Notes under the pieces: generated by a model | Told to the model about the DNA's origin: nothing | The model's input: only the letters and a program-made list of their open reading frames with translations | Database searches by the model: none | Part shown: positions 1 to 9,647 of the stretch, in pieces | Numbering within the stretch: position 1 is the first letter of the stretch | How the letters are laid out: each line of letters starts with the position of its first letter | Made by a program: the position numbers and the translations under genes | NCBI RefSeq assembly: GCF_030525615.1 | Contig: NZ_JAUNEJ010000009.1 | Span: 1-62,322, forward strand | DNA from: Cutibacterium sp. | Lineage (GTDB): Bacteria > Actinomycetota > Actinomycetes > Propionibacteriales > Propionibacteriaceae | Reading direction: 5' to 3' | DNA: 62,322 nt

Positions 1-2
1 GG

Positions 3-788
3 TCCGGCAAAACCCCCACAGGAACACCCTCCTGCAAAACCACCCCAACAACCCCGGCCGCTACTCCGACGGTGACTCCAACAGCCACTCCTACCGAGAC
101 TCCGACCGTCACCCCGAGCCAGCCGACCACCACTCCAACGGTTGTTCCGACTGACAAGCCCGGCGACATGAACGCTGCCAAGAAATGCCTGGCAGACAGC
201 CACGTCTGGGTCTACGTCGAACAGAATGACGGCTCCTCGAAGGGCGGCTGTGCCTCGAAATTCGACAACGGTCTGGTAGCCCTCGAGTCCGCTGGATTCG
301 TCGCCAAGACGGACGGCGGCATGGTCACCATGATCGACGGTTACCCGACGAAGGTCGACACCGCCGAGGCCTACTGGTCCTACTGGCATGCCACACCCAC
401 GGGTGACAAGCCCGCTGCGTGGACCTCCTACTCGACTGGTGCCAACTCCTCTCATCCGAAGGCAGGTTCTATCGAGGGTTGGTACTTCAAGTCCATCAAC
501 GATGACTGGGAGGCCGCCCCGAACTGGACATACGATCCTTCGCCTGCCCCGAGTGTGACCCCGACCCAGCCGTCGAAGCCCTCGGTCTCCCCGACCGTAA
601 CTCCGACCGGATCGGCCACTGCGACGGCGACCGCCACCCGCACGGCGTCGACTGCCCCGTCCGCAACTGCCACAGCTACGGCTACGGCCACCTCGTCAGC
701 AACGGTCAACCCGGGTGTACCGGCTCCAATCGGACCGGCAAACCATCCTTCTGCCCGTCCATTGACCCTGCCTCGTACCGGAGTCTGA
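3..788 (+). CDS. PT-rich surface protein ending in LPRTGV (5' end outside window)
   Basis: The frame is open to the left edge, so the N-terminus and any signal peptide lie outside. The visible part starts with Pro-Thr repeats, followed by a globular domain (about codons 55-180) with VWVYV, YWSYWHA and GSIEGW motifs and two cysteines. A second PT and Ala-Thr dipeptide-repeat stalk follows. The protein ends LPRTGV-stop, without the hydrophobic segment and basic tail of a normal sortase signal, and no such segment follows in any nearby frame. The globular domain is homologous to the next gene's. PT-rich stalks are typical of Cutibacterium adhesins. The function is not known to me; a cell-surface location is inferred. 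Confidence 0.8.
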   Translation, partial: SGKTPTGTPSCKTTPTTPAATPTVTPTATPTETPTVTPSQPTTTPTVVPTDKPGDMNAAKKCLADSHVWVYVEQNDGSSKGGCASKFDNGLVALESAGFVAKTDGGMVTMIDGYPTKVDTAEAYWSYWHATPTGDKPAAWTSYSTGANSSHPKAGSIEGWYFKSINDDWEAAPNWTYDPSPAPSVTPTQPSKPSVSPTVTPTGSATATATATRTASTAPSATATATATATSSATVNPGVPAPIGPANHPSARPLTLPRTGV

Positions 789-834
789 AACAGCCGACAG
801 GACGAAATACTCTTCACTGCGGCATGATCGTGGT

Positions 835-1527
835 GTGAGTATTCCCGATATCAAGAACCGGCGAGCACTTCCGACCTTGGTCGGAGTGCTCGCCGCTCTA
901 TTGTGTGCAGCCCTGACCACCTTCTTCCCGATCGCCGCGCTGGCTGCGTCGCCGAGCGCTGACACCAGTCAGGCGGCTGACACCGGCCAGGCGAAGGCCA
1001 TTGACGAATGTCTCAGTGCCAAGAAGGTTTGGGTCTTCGTCATCACTGAGGACGAAGACGTGCTGGCCAACCAGTGCGTTGACTCGCCATCGACTGGAGC
1101 CGACGCCCTCGCCAAGGCCGGAATCACCACCAGCAAAAACAAAACTGGCCTCATCTGCACGATGAACGATCACCCTGCAACCTGCCCCAAGACCTTTACC
1201 GGCCAGTACTGGGGCTACTACCACGCGAGCGGCGCCGGTGCTGCGTGGGATTACTCGAAGAAGGGTGCCGACCAGTACAAGCCAGCCGCAGGGTCGATCG
1301 AGGGCTGGTGCTACAACAAGCCGAAAACCAAGTCCTGCACTCCCCCGAAGTTAGCTGCTGGGAGCGCGGAGGGTGCCTCTTTTCAGCTGACCGGTACCAG
1401 CGGTGCCCAGAACGCCGACACAGACAGTAACTCTAACTCCGGGCCTATTGCGACGATCGTCGTCATTGCCGTCGTAGTCGTCGCCATCATCGTCGCATTC
1501 GTCGTCCGTCGCCGTCGTCAATCCTGA
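835..1527 (+). CDS. secreted single-domain protein with C-terminal membrane anchor
   Basis: 230 aa from a GTG start. There is a Sec signal peptide (basic start, hydrophobic core, cleavage near ALA-ASP around residue 38). The central domain has VWVFV, four or more cysteines, YWGYYHA and GSIEGW. A C-terminal Val/Ile-rich transmembrane helix ends in RRRRQS. It has no LPxTG. The central domain is clearly paralogous to that of the preceding gene, 46 bp upstream, so the pair is probably a tandem duplication whose members use different anchors. From memory, such YWxYWHA domains resemble the DUF4430/transcobalamin-like domain seen near actinobacterial importers; I cannot confirm this. No strong Shine-Dalgarno sequence precedes the start. 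Confidence 0.8.
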   Translation: MSIPDIKNRRALPTLVGVLAALLCAALTTFFPIAALAASPSADTSQAADTGQAKAIDECLSAKKVWVFVITEDEDVLANQCVDSPSTGADALAKAGITTSKNKTGLICTMNDHPATCPKTFTGQYWGYYHASGAGAAWDYSKKGADQYKPAAGSIEGWCYNKPKTKSCTPPKLAAGSAEGASFQLTGTSGAQNADTDSNSNSGPIATIVVIAVVVVAIIVAFVVRRRRQS

Positions 1528-1544
1528 CGCGCACCCACACGACT

Positions 1545-1581
1545 GCGGGGCCAAGGGAATAACCCCTCGGCCCCGCTTTTT
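1545..1581 (+). terminator. rho-independent terminator, probably bidirectional
   Basis: An 8-bp GC stem (GCGGGGCC/GGCCCCGC, 1545-1552 and 1569-1576) is followed by TTTTT on the plus strand. It lies between the surface-protein pair and the convergent opp gene copy and can stop transcription from both sides. Confidence 0.85.
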
Positions 1582-1595
1582 CGGAAACCCCGTCC

Positions 1596-2986
1596 TCACT
1601 TCTGGTAACCGATGTCCTCCGCGTGCACAGTCTGGAAAGTCGCGGCACCGAAGTTCGCAAGGTTCTTGGGAACCGCAGTGAAAGTAATGCGACGGTACAG
1701 CGGAAGGGTCATGACGTTATCCCAAATAAGCTTGTCGGCCTGATTGGCCAGCTCACGACGCTTCGACACATCCGACTCGGTGTCAATCTTGGGAATGAGC
1801 TTTTCAATCTCAGGATCAACCAACTGGGAGAAATTGGACTGGGACGGCTTGTCGCCGCCGACAGAGCCGTACACCTGGCCGACGTTCGCCATCGGGTACG
1901 GAGTACCCTGCCATGCAAAGGCGATGACGTCAAAGGAATGACTGTTCAAAGTCTGAGTGAAAGAGTCACTCGGGGTATTAACAAGATTGACCTTGACGCC
2001 AATCTTCGACATATCCTGCTTAAACAGCGCACCCTCATTTTCCGAGGTCGGCACACCGGTCATCTGGGCGTAGTTGATTGTCAGAGTTTTGCCGTCCTTG
2101 ACGCGGTATTCACCCTGAATTTTCCAGCCGGCTTCGTCCAGCTCCTTCTTGGCAGCCTCGACGTCATACCTGTAATCTTTGGAATTGTCCTTGTACCCAG
2201 CCTGGCCAGGCATGAAGAAGTGATTACCAAGCATGAGAGTGTCCGCATTGACTGGCATACCGGCGAGGTCAGATTTGGCAATAGCCGGGCGGTTAATACC
2301 CTTGACAATGGCTTGTCGCACCTTCTTGTCAGACAACATGGTTGACTTGGTATTGAAGGTGAAGTGGCGCCACTGCAGCGAACCGGCCTGGCGCATGTCG
2401 ACATCGGGGCGCTTCTTGGCCGTCTGGTAACCGTCCTTGGTGATGATGTTCGAGGCCGCGTCAATCTCCTTGTTGGCAAAGGCCTTGGTCTGGGTCTCGT
2501 TGCTCATCGCCTTGAAGGTCACGGTGTCGAGCTTCGACTTCTCTCCCCACCACTTGTCATTGCGCTTGACAGTCAACGTTTTCGCAGCTTGGTCGGCCTG
2601 CGTCGGAATGAACGGTCCGGCGAACCAGTCCGGGTTCAAGCTCTTCCATCCCTCGTTGAAGGAACTGGCGTCCTTCGCCCCTTCCTTCGGCAGAACCGTG
2701 CTCACAATGGACGTCCAGTCCGGATAGCTGCTCTTGAAGGTCATGACGACGTCAGTATCCTTCTCACCCTTCTCCACCGACGTGACCTGATTGAAACCAT
2801 CAGTGCTGGCAGGCAGGAAGCCAGAACCAGAACCACTGCACGCCTTCCAGGTGGCCTGGTAGTCGGTGTAGTCGATGACCCGACCAGAATTCCACTTCGC
2901 CTTCGGGTTGAGATGCAAGGTCACAACCTGAGTGCCATGGCCGACACAGCCAGCAGCGCCACCGGGGTCACGATCACCTTGCGCAA
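1596..2986 (-). pseudogene. second oppA copy, disrupted by an N-terminal deletion
   Basis: From residue 125 of the intact oppA (motif QVVTLHLNPK) to the C-terminus this copy is closely similar and open. Upstream, a GGAGG-spaced TTG start opens MRKVIVTPVALLAVSAMAL, a signal peptide matching the intact gene's, but that frame stops after two more residues. About 104 codons, including the lipobox Cys and the mature N-terminus, are missing at the junction and the frame is shifted. A solute-binding protein could no longer be exported or lipidated. An internal start giving an unexported protein is possible but unlikely to be functional. Confidence 0.8.
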
Positions 2987-3128
2987 GATGTCCTCCAGTG
3001 AAGTACATGGCAGGACCCTCCTGCCATCATCCGACTTCTTCATCGGAAACCAGACATAACACCTTATGAAACCACCACAAGGACCGCCAAACCACCCCCT
3101 AATACGAGATTCTTCTTCACCACATGAC

Positions 3129-3160
3129 AAGGACCCGACAACCATCGTTGTCGGGTCCTT
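3129..3160 (-). terminator. stem-loop after oppA
   Basis: A perfect 14-bp inverted repeat AAGGACCCGACAAC / GTTGTCGGGTCCTT with a 4-base loop lies 18 bp beyond the oppA stop codon. It has no long T tract, which is common in high-GC terminators. Confidence 0.75.
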
Positions 3161-3178
3161 GAGCGAGGGAGATCAAGA

Positions 3179-4891
3179 TCACTTGGTGTAACCGACGTCC
3201 TCAGCACGGATGGTCTGGAAGGTCGTAGAACCGAAGTTCGCAAGGTTCTTCGGGGTTGCCGTAAAGCCGATCCGGCGGTACAGCGGAAGGGTCATGACGT
3301 CGTCCCAAATGAGCTTGTCGGCCTGGTTGGTCAGCTCACGGCGCTTGTTAACATCCATCTCGGTGTCGATCTGCGGAATGAGCTTCTCTACCTCAGGATC
3401 AATGACCTGGGAGAAATTGGACTGCGACGGCTGCTTGGAGCCCTCAGCAGCAGCACCGTAGATCTGACGGACGTTCGCCATCGGGTACGCGGTGCCCTGC
3501 CAGGTGAACGAAATGACGTCGAAGGAATGATTCGACAGCACCTTGTTCATGTCGGCAGACGGGGTGTTGACCAGGTTGACCTTGACACCGATCTTGGCCA
3601 TGTCCTGCTTGAACAGCGCGCCCTCGTTCTCAGACGTGGGAACACCGGTGAGCTGAGAATAGTTGACCTCCAGGGTCTTACCGTCCTTGACGCGGTAGTC
3701 ACCCTGCTTCTTCCAACCGGCATCCTCGAGCTGCTTCTCGGCGGCCGCAACGTCGTACTTGTAATCCTCGGAGTTGTCCTTGTAGCCAGGCTGGCCGGGC
3801 ATGAAGAAGTGGTTGCCAAGCATCACCGAGTCTGCATCAACCGGCAGTCCGGCAAGGTCAGACTTAGCGATGGCGGGACGGTTAATGCCCTTGACGATGG
3901 CCTGACGGACGTTCTTGTCAGACAGGTTTGCTGACTTGCCATTGAAAGTGAAGTGACGCCACTGCAGCGAACCAGCCTCACGCATATCGACATCAGTACG
4001 CTTCTTGGCCGTCTGGTAGGCATCCTTGGTGACGATGCCGTCGGCGATGTCGATCTCCTTGTTGGCGAAAGCCTTCGTCTTCGCGTCTTCCTCCATCTCC
4101 TTGAAGGTGACGGTATCGAGCTTCGCCTTGTCGCCCCACCACTTGTCATTACGCTTGATGGTCAAGGTCTTCGTGGCGTCGTCAACCTTGGTCGGAATGA
4201 ACGGGCCAGCGAACCAGTCAGGGTTCGGCTTCTTCCAGCCGTCGTTGAACACCTTCGGGTCAGAAGATCCTTCCTTCGGAATGACGATGCTAAAGGTAGA
4301 GGTCCAGTCCGGGTAGGTGTTCTTGAAAGTGATGACAACATCGGTGTCCTTCTCACCCTTCTCCACCGAGGTGACCTGATTGAAGCCATCAGTGGTAGCG
4401 GGAAGGAACTTGTCATTCGTACCGTTGCAGGCCTTCCACATGGCCTGGTAATCGGTGTAGTCGATGGTCCGACCAGAATTCCACTTCGCCTTCGGGTTGA
4501 GGTGCAGGGTCACAACCTGCTTGCCATCCTTGGTATCGACATCGGTCGAGGAGATGTAATTCGGATTCGGCTTAGCGGTGCCGTCCTCGGCAATATCAAT
4601 GTTATTGACCCCAATGAAGGGCCAGATGGTGCTGGCGAGATCAACCGTGTTGTTATCGACCTCCATCGGGTTCCAGCCGGTCGGCATAGTACCAATCGCA
4701 AAACGGAGGGTGCCGCCGTCCTTAATTTGGTCACGGGACTTGGTGTTCAGATCAGCCAACGGGGCGCTCTTCGACGCGATCTTGTCACCGTTATTCTGGT
4801 TGCCACCGGACTGGTTCTTTTGTCCGCAGCCAGTCAGGGCAAGCGAGCCAACGGCCAAAGCAACCACTGCGGTCGTCAAGGTCTTGCGCAA
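3179..4891 (-). CDS. oppA: oligopeptide ABC transporter substrate-binding lipoprotein
   Basis: 570 aa. I chose the TTG at 4891 because GGAGG lies 8 nt upstream and the result is a compact lipoprotein signal peptide (MRKTLTTAVVALAVGSLALTGC; lipobox LALTGC, Cys22). Family SBP_bac_5: GGTLRFAIG near residue 60, followed by the long two-lobe fold. It captures peptides outside the membrane and delivers them to OppBC. It sits downstream of oppB-oppC-oppDF but is separated from them by 333 bp with a terminator-like hairpin, so it may be transcribed more strongly on its own. A decayed duplicate follows it. ATG starts further upstream would place extra residues before the signal peptide. Confidence 0.9.
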   Translation of the reverse strand: MRKTLTTAVVALAVGSLALTGCGQKNQSGGNQNNGDKIASKSAPLADLNTKSRDQIKDGGTLRFAIGTMPTGWNPMEVDNNTVDLASTIWPFIGVNNIDIAEDGTAKPNPNYISSTDVDTKDGKQVVTLHLNPKAKWNSGRTIDYTDYQAMWKACNGTNDKFLPATTDGFNQVTSVEKGEKDTDVVITFKNTYPDWTSTFSIVIPKEGSSDPKVFNDGWKKPNPDWFAGPFIPTKVDDATKTLTIKRNDKWWGDKAKLDTVTFKEMEEDAKTKAFANKEIDIADGIVTKDAYQTAKKRTDVDMREAGSLQWRHFTFNGKSANLSDKNVRQAIVKGINRPAIAKSDLAGLPVDADSVMLGNHFFMPGQPGYKDNSEDYKYDVAAAEKQLEDAGWKKQGDYRVKDGKTLEVNYSQLTGVPTSENEGALFKQDMAKIGVKVNLVNTPSADMNKVLSNHSFDVISFTWQGTAYPMANVRQIYGAAAEGSKQPSQSNFSQVIDPEVEKLIPQIDTEMDVNKRRELTNQADKLIWDDVMTLPLYRRIGFTATPKNLANFGSTTFQTIRAEDVGYTK

Positions 4892-5224
4892 GGTAAACCT
4901 CCGGAAAAGTTGAGGATCCTGGATGGATCGGGATGTCATGAGTTTGGCACCTTGGTGGAGAACCAACCAGCACAGCACACCTCACAACGAGGTTTCGTTA
5001 TGAAATCTTGATCTTTCCTTGACCCAATCGTGATTTTGTCAGCTCGCATCTGGCCGCCTCACAGATACAGCTCTTGACAGCTTTCACGCGCCCCCCAGAA
5101 TGGCATATATCACCTCAGGGTGAACAGTGGGCTATGAACCCGTGGGGTGGTGCCGTCATCGCAACGACACCACCCCACGTCAAGGATTACATGTCAGGGA
5201 ACATGTCAGGGAATCTGTACAGCC
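4892..5224 (-). other. 333-bp oppDF-oppA intergenic region
   Basis: No gene is supported here. It holds a strong stem-loop (5141-5179) and, next to it, a short direct repeat of CATGTCAGGGAA (about 5189-5213). The AT-richer stretch just upstream of oppA (about 4980-5045) probably carries its promoter, but I could not assign convincing -35/-10 boxes. Confidence 0.5.
5141..5179 (-). terminator. stem-loop between oppDF and oppA
   Basis: Twelve paired bases CGTGGGGTGGTG / CACCACCCCACG with a partly paired 15-base loop, 45 bp after the oppDF stop. It probably reduces read-through and so lets oppA be expressed independently; it could instead stabilise the oppA or oppDF mRNA end. Confidence 0.6.
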
Positions 5225-7357
5225 TCAGAACACCCGAATCTCCTCGGGGAAATGGCAGGCCGTGCTCCGATCAATATCCGGGTCCGGATAGACCAGCTCG
5301 GGACGCTCCCCCATGCACTTTGCCTGGGACGCCTCGTCGAGCTGCTTGAACTTCGGGCAGCGGGTATGGAACGGACATCCCGACGGCGGAGCAGCCGGTG
5401 AGGGCAGGTCACCCTCCAGCAAAATGCGGTGACGGTTGTGCTCCTTGGCTGGATCAGGCACTGGAATAGCCGACAATAACCCCTGGGTATAGGGGTGCGT
5501 GGGATGGTCGAAAACCTCCGAGACCTCACCCAGCTCGACGATACGTCCCAAGTACATGACGGCCACACGGTTGGCAATGTGCCGAACCACCGACAGATCA
5601 TGAGCGACGAATAGGTAGGACAGCTCCAGTTTCTCGCGCAGATCCTCCAGCAAGTTCAGCACGCCAGCCTGAATCGAGACGTCCAGGGCCGACACCGGCT
5701 CGTCGAGCACCAACAGTTTCGGGTTGAGCGCGAGGGCGCGAGCGATACCAACACGCTGTTTCTGACCACCGGAGAAGTTTCGCGGGTAACGGTTAGCGTG
5801 AGCGGGTTCTAGACCAACTAGGGCCATCAGCTCGTCGACTCGCTCCGGAATCTTCTTCTTGGGATAGCCGTTGTACTTCAGCGGCTCAGCGATAATGTCT
5901 GCGATCGGCAGTCGGGGGTCAAGGGAGGCCATCGGGTCCTGGAAGACCACCTGAAGGTCCTGACGAGTCGCCTTGCGGTCCTTGGCATTCATATGAGCCG
6001 CATTGCGGCCCAGCACGACGACGGTGCCCGCCTCAGGCTTGGCCAACTCGAGAATTGACATGATCGTCGTCGTCTTGCCGCAGCCCGACTCACCCACCAG
6101 GCCAAGGGTTTCGCCCTTCTTAATCCGGAAAGACACACCGTCGACGGCATGAACGGTGCCAACTCTCCTCTTGAAGACCGCCCCCTTCATGAGCGGGTAG
6201 GTCTTGACGAGATCGTTGACCTCCAGAACGTCCTCAAGCGCCTCACGGTCAGAGGCGCTCAGGGCTACCTTGAACCGACTCTTGCGCTCACCGAGCTGCG
6301 GGTAGACCTCCGCGTAGGTGCGGTCGATCAACTCGTCATGGCGAATGCAGGCTGCCTCGTGATGGTCAAGGTCAGTCGGCGTCAGATTGGGTTCGACCTC
6401 GCGGCAGGCGTCAATGGCCATCGGGCAACGCGGGGCAAACGGGCACCCCGGCGGAAGATCCAGCAAGGACGGCGGATTGCCCTCAACGGGGGTCAACGGC
6501 TCGTCTTTGTCAAGGTCAGGGCGAGGCAGGGACCCCAACAAGCCGATGGTGTACGGATGACGGGAGCGATAGAACAGCTCATCGACGCTAGCCCGCTCCA
6601 CAATGCGCCCGGCGTACATGACGGCCACCCGATCGGCCAAGCCAGCCACGACACCAAGATCGTGGGTAATCATGACGACGCCGGCGTGAGTCTCTCGCTG
6701 GGCGACGCGGAGCAGGTCGAGGATCTGTGCCTGAATCGTCACGTCCAGGGCCGTCGTCGGCTCGTCAGCGATGATGAGGTCTGGATCGTTGGCAATCGCC
6801 ATCGCGATCACGACGCGCTGGCGCATACCGCCGGAAAACTCATGAGGAAAGGCCTTCGCACGCACCTCAGGATTCGGAATGCCAACCATGTCAAGCAGTT
6901 CGAGGGCACGGGCCCACGCTTCCTTGTCGGACATATCCGAGTGGACCTGGAGGGCCTCGACGATCTGGTCACCAATCGTGTACACCGGGGTCAGGGCACT
7001 CAACGGGTCCTGGAAGATCATGGCGACCTTCTTGCCGCGCACGTTGGACATCCACTTGTCGTCACGTCCCAGCAGCTCGGTTCCGTGGAGTTTGATCGAC
7101 CCTTCGACGCGAGCGCCCTCGTCGAGCAAGCCCATCACCGACATTGAGGTGACAGACTTACCCGAACCGGACTCACCCACCAAACCGACGACCTCGCCGG
7201 CATCGACGGTCAGATTAACCCCACGCACAGCGTGAACGACGCCGTCCTCAGAGGGGAAACGGACATTGAGGTCTTTGATCTGCAGGACCGGCACGCCCTC
7301 CTGACGCTCGGGAAGGGCGTTGGACAGGTTGGCCGCAGTGGCAGTTTTCTTGGTCAT
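5225..7357 (-). CDS. fused oligopeptide ABC transporter ATPase (OppD-OppF)
   Basis: 710 aa with two complete ABC ATPase domains in one chain. The first has Walker A GESGSGKS (about residue 60), signature FSGGMRQR and DEPTTALDV. The second has Walker [10 protein letters not shown] (about residue 420), signature FSGGQKQR and DEPVSALDV. Each half ends with the oligopeptide/dipeptide C-terminal region containing a cysteine cluster ([16 protein letters not shown]) of the type seen in OppD/DppD proteins. It powers peptide import through OppBC at the cytoplasmic face. Its start overlaps the oppC stop by 4 bases, implying translational coupling. Split OppD and OppF are commoner; fusions are known. 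Confidence 0.93.
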   Translation of the reverse strand: MTKKTATAANLSNALPERQEGVPVLQIKDLNVRFPSEDGVVHAVRGVNLTVDAGEVVGLVGESGSGKSVTSMSVMGLLDEGARVEGSIKLHGTELLGRDDKWMSNVRGKKVAMIFQDPLSALTPVYTIGDQIVEALQVHSDMSDKEAWARALELLDMVGIPNPEVRAKAFPHEFSGGMRQRVVIAMAIANDPDLIIADEPTTALDVTIQAQILDLLRVAQRETHAGVVMITHDLGVVAGLADRVAVMYAGRIVERASVDELFYRSRHPYTIGLLGSLPRPDLDKDEPLTPVEGNPPSLLDLPPGCPFAPRCPMAIDACREVEPNLTPTDLDHHEAACIRHDELIDRTYAEVYPQLGERKSRFKVALSASDREALEDVLEVNDLVKTYPLMKGAVFKRRVGTVHAVDGVSFRIKKGETLGLVGESGCGKTTTIMSILELAKPEAGTVVVLGRNAAHMNAKDRKATRQDLQVVFQDPMASLDPRLPIADIIAEPLKYNGYPKKKIPERVDELMALVGLEPAHANRYPRNFSGGQKQRVGIARALALNPKLLVLDEPVSALDVSIQAGVLNLLEDLREKLELSYLFVAHDLSVVRHIANRVAVMYLGRIVELGEVSEVFDHPTHPYTQGLLSAIPVPDPAKEHNRHRILLEGDLPSPAAPPSGCPFHTRCPKFKQLDEASQAKCMGERPELVYPDPDIDRSTACHFPEEIRVF

Positions 7358-8361
7358 GCCTTACCACCAGACTTGGAGGAGGGATCGACGGCATCACGCA
7401 GGCCGTCACCAATGAAGTTGACGCTCAGCAACAGGATCACCAACAGACCGGCTGGGAACAGGAACAGCCACGGCGAGGTCGTGACCGCCGCCATACCGTC
7501 GCCCAGCAGAGTGCCCAGGGAGGTTTCAGGCTTCTGCACGCCAAACCCGAAGAAGGACAGCACCGTCTCGCTCATGATCGCCGAGACGACACCGAGGGTC
7601 AGGTCGATGATGAGGTAGCTGGCGATATTCGGAATGACGTGCTTGACGATGATGATGAACGGGGGCACCGACATGAACCGAGCAGCGGTCACGTAATCGA
7701 GGTTGACCACCGAGAGAGTCATGGCGCGGACCACGCGGGCCGACAACATCCAGCTGAAAGCCGACAACAACAGAATCAGCATGGCAGTCGAGGTGCTCTT
7801 GCCGGAGGTGTGCTGGCTCAAGATAGCGATGATGAGGAAAGACGGAATCACCAACAGCAGGTCGATGAACCACAGGATGACTTTCTCTGCCACCTTGCCG
7901 AAATAGGCCGCAGCTGAACCGATCAGAGCCGCCAGGGTCTCGATGATGATGGCGACGGCGAATCCGATGATGAGGGACTTTCGCAGACCCTCAATCGTCA
8001 TGGCGAACAGGTCAAATCCACCTTGGCTGGTACCGAACCAGTGATACTGGTCTGGCGGTGAGAGGAAGGCGTTATCGTCAACCACCCAGTAGTCCCAGTT
8101 GGCGATGTACGGGCCGACGAGGGCCAGCAGGATGACGAGGGCGAGTCCGACGACGCCGATCTTGGAGCCAACCGGACGCCAAAAGCGGCGCATAATCAGG
8201 CGACTGCGTGACATGTGTTTGGTGTCGCGCTCGTTGCCTCCCGGCTTGTGCTTTTCGTTGCGCTCAGCAGCACTGAGAGCGTCGGGGCCTTCGATGGGGG
8301 CGCCGGGGCCAACCTTCGGGGTGTTGAGTTCCACGCTGGAGTTGTTCGTAGGTTCAGACAT
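7354..8361 (-). CDS. oppC: oligopeptide ABC transporter permease OppC
   Basis: 335 aa. A charged cytosolic N-terminus of about 65 residues precedes six predicted helices. The conserved permease loop for ATPase contact lies around ARFMSVPPFIIIVKHVIPN. It forms the channel with OppB. It is 15 bp after oppB and overlaps oppDF by 4 bases (ATGA), so the three genes are one operon. Confidence 0.92.
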   Translation of the reverse strand: MSEPTNNSSVELNTPKVGPGAPIEGPDALSAAERNEKHKPGGNERDTKHMSRSRLIMRRFWRPVGSKIGVVGLALVILLALVGPYIANWDYWVVDDNAFLSPPDQYHWFGTSQGGFDLFAMTIEGLRKSLIIGFAVAIIIETLAALIGSAAAYFGKVAEKVILWFIDLLLVIPSFLIIAILSQHTSGKSTSTAMLILLLSAFSWMLSARVVRAMTLSVVNLDYVTAARFMSVPPFIIIVKHVIPNIASYLIIDLTLGVVSAIMSETVLSFFGFGVQKPETSLGTLLGDGMAAVTTSPWLFLFPAGLLVILLLSVNFIGDGLRDAVDPSSKSGGKA

Positions 8362-8376
8362 GACGGCTCCTCCTCA

Positions 8377-9357
8377 TCAAGCCCGGACACGCGGATCAAT
8401 GATCGCGATGAGGATGTCGGACAGCAAGGCACCGGTCAGCGTACAGACACCGGAGAAGGCGACGACCGCTACCGAACCGTTGATGTCGTTCTGCTGAATC
8501 GACGTTACCGAGTACGAACCGACGCCGTTCCAGGCGTATACCTGCTCGGATATGGTCGCGCCCACGAAGATATTGGCCACGCCGAAGGCGAAATACGTAG
8601 CCATCGGGATGATGGCATTGCGCAGAGCGTGGTGACGAATAGCGCGTCCCTTGCGCAGGCCCTTGGCTCGAGCGGTACGCACGTAGTCGGCCCCCAGGGT
8701 GTCGAGCATCAAATTACGCTGGTACCGCGAGTAGCTCGCCAAGCTCAATGCTGATAGGGAGATCGTCGGTAAAAGAAGGTGCTGCATACGGCTCAGCAGC
8801 TCTGCCCCGAAGTAGTTGCCGTGAGATCCGACCTCCCCGATGAACTGGAAGAACTGGGTTCCAGTTGCCTGGTTGAAACGAGTGGCACCCAGCTGCAGCA
8901 AAACCGCCAACACCATCGTCGGCGTCGAGATGAGCAGCAGACACAGGAAGGACACGATCCGGTCGGCAACCGAGTACTGACGCACGGCCGACCATGCACC
9001 GACGGCGACACCGCCGACCATGCCAATGATCGTTCCGCAAATCACCAGACGCACCGACACACCAATGCGAGTGCCGATCAAGGTGTTGATCGCGTCGCCG
9101 TGCGGCGTCCAGCCCCAGTTCCAATGCAGGAAGACCATCTTCAGCCATCGTTCGTACCGAACCCAGATACTGGTATCGGGGTTGATGTTGTAGTTGGTCA
9201 GTGCCTGGTTGATTGCCGTCCAGTTGAGGTTCGGATTCGTCTGGTCAAACGCATTGCGCGGGTCCAGGGCATACGAGGCGAGCAGGTATGCGAAAGACAC
9301 CGCAATGAACAACAGCACGACATAATTAATGAGGCGACGCACCACGTATTTGAGCAC
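8377..9357 (-). CDS. oppB: oligopeptide ABC transporter permease OppB
   Basis: 326 aa. An N-terminal helix (VVRRLINYVVLLFIAVSFAY) is typical of OppB/DppB. A periplasmic-type loop and five more helices follow, with the EAA-like loop at RTARAKGLRKGRAIRHHALRN. It is the first gene of the opp operon and pairs with OppC to form the pore. It lies 290 bp downstream of rplO on the same strand, with the spc-operon terminator in between. Confidence 0.92.
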   Translation of the reverse strand: MLKYVVRRLINYVVLLFIAVSFAYLLASYALDPRNAFDQTNPNLNWTAINQALTNYNINPDTSIWVRYERWLKMVFLHWNWGWTPHGDAINTLIGTRIGVSVRLVICGTIIGMVGGVAVGAWSAVRQYSVADRIVSFLCLLLISTPTMVLAVLLQLGATRFNQATGTQFFQFIGEVGSHGNYFGAELLSRMQHLLLPTISLSALSLASYSRYQRNLMLDTLGADYVRTARAKGLRKGRAIRHHALRNAIIPMATYFAFGVANIFVGATISEQVYAWNGVGSYSVTSIQQNDINGSVAVVAFSGVCTLTGALLSDILIAIIDPRVRA

Positions 9358-9502
9358 GATCGTCCTTTCTCACATTTTGCAGTACCTGCTCGAAGGGCAG
9401 GTGGGCGTCCGGCGAGTGTGACCGGATAACCCTGACGACAGGTCGCGTCGCTGCCCGCGACTTGATCCCAGGCACGTCGGAACGCTTCCCACCTGGCGAG
9501 TG

Positions 9503-9535
9503 ATCTTACACATACCCCAATTATGTTGAGGTCAA
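9503..9535 (-). promoter_or_regulatory. possible opp promoter
   Basis: On the minus strand a TAAGAT box (9503-9508) lies downstream of TCAACA (9524-9529, 15-bp spacer) and TTGACC (9530-9535, 21-bp spacer). Neither spacing is ideal. It is the only AT-rich stretch between the rplO terminator and oppB, so the opp promoter is probably here. Confidence 0.35.
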
Positions 9536-9584
9536 AAGCGCACCACATAGTGTCGTTACGCGTCGGTTTTCCATGAGGATGACA

Positions 9585-9614
9585 CGAGGGACGGGAAAAC
9601 CTTCCCGTCCCTCG
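9585..9614 (-). terminator. terminator of the spc ribosomal operon
   Basis: A perfect 13-bp stem CGAGGGACGGGAA / TTCCCGTCCCTCG with a 4-base loop lies 33 bp beyond rplO. It marks the end of the ribosomal transcript before opp. Confidence 0.8.
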
Positions 9615-9647
9615 CATTCAGTCACGTCGACGACGCCACGTGAAAGT

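Noticed and set aside
74..720. CRISPR array or DNA tandem repeat array at the PT/AT-rich stretches
   Set aside because: The repeats are in-frame dipeptides of degenerate codons, without fixed-length repeats and spacers. I found no CRISPR array anywhere in the window.
789..1527. The possibility that LPRTGV at 788 lost its membrane tail to a frameshift into the next gene
   Set aside because: The 46 bp after the stop encode no hydrophobic segment in any frame, and the next gene has its own signal peptide and complete domain. Two other genes end the same way.
2921..3145. A separate small gene upstream of the second oppA
   Set aside because: Its last 21 codons are the oppA-type signal peptide read from a GGAGG-spaced TTG, so it is the start of the disrupted oppA copy.
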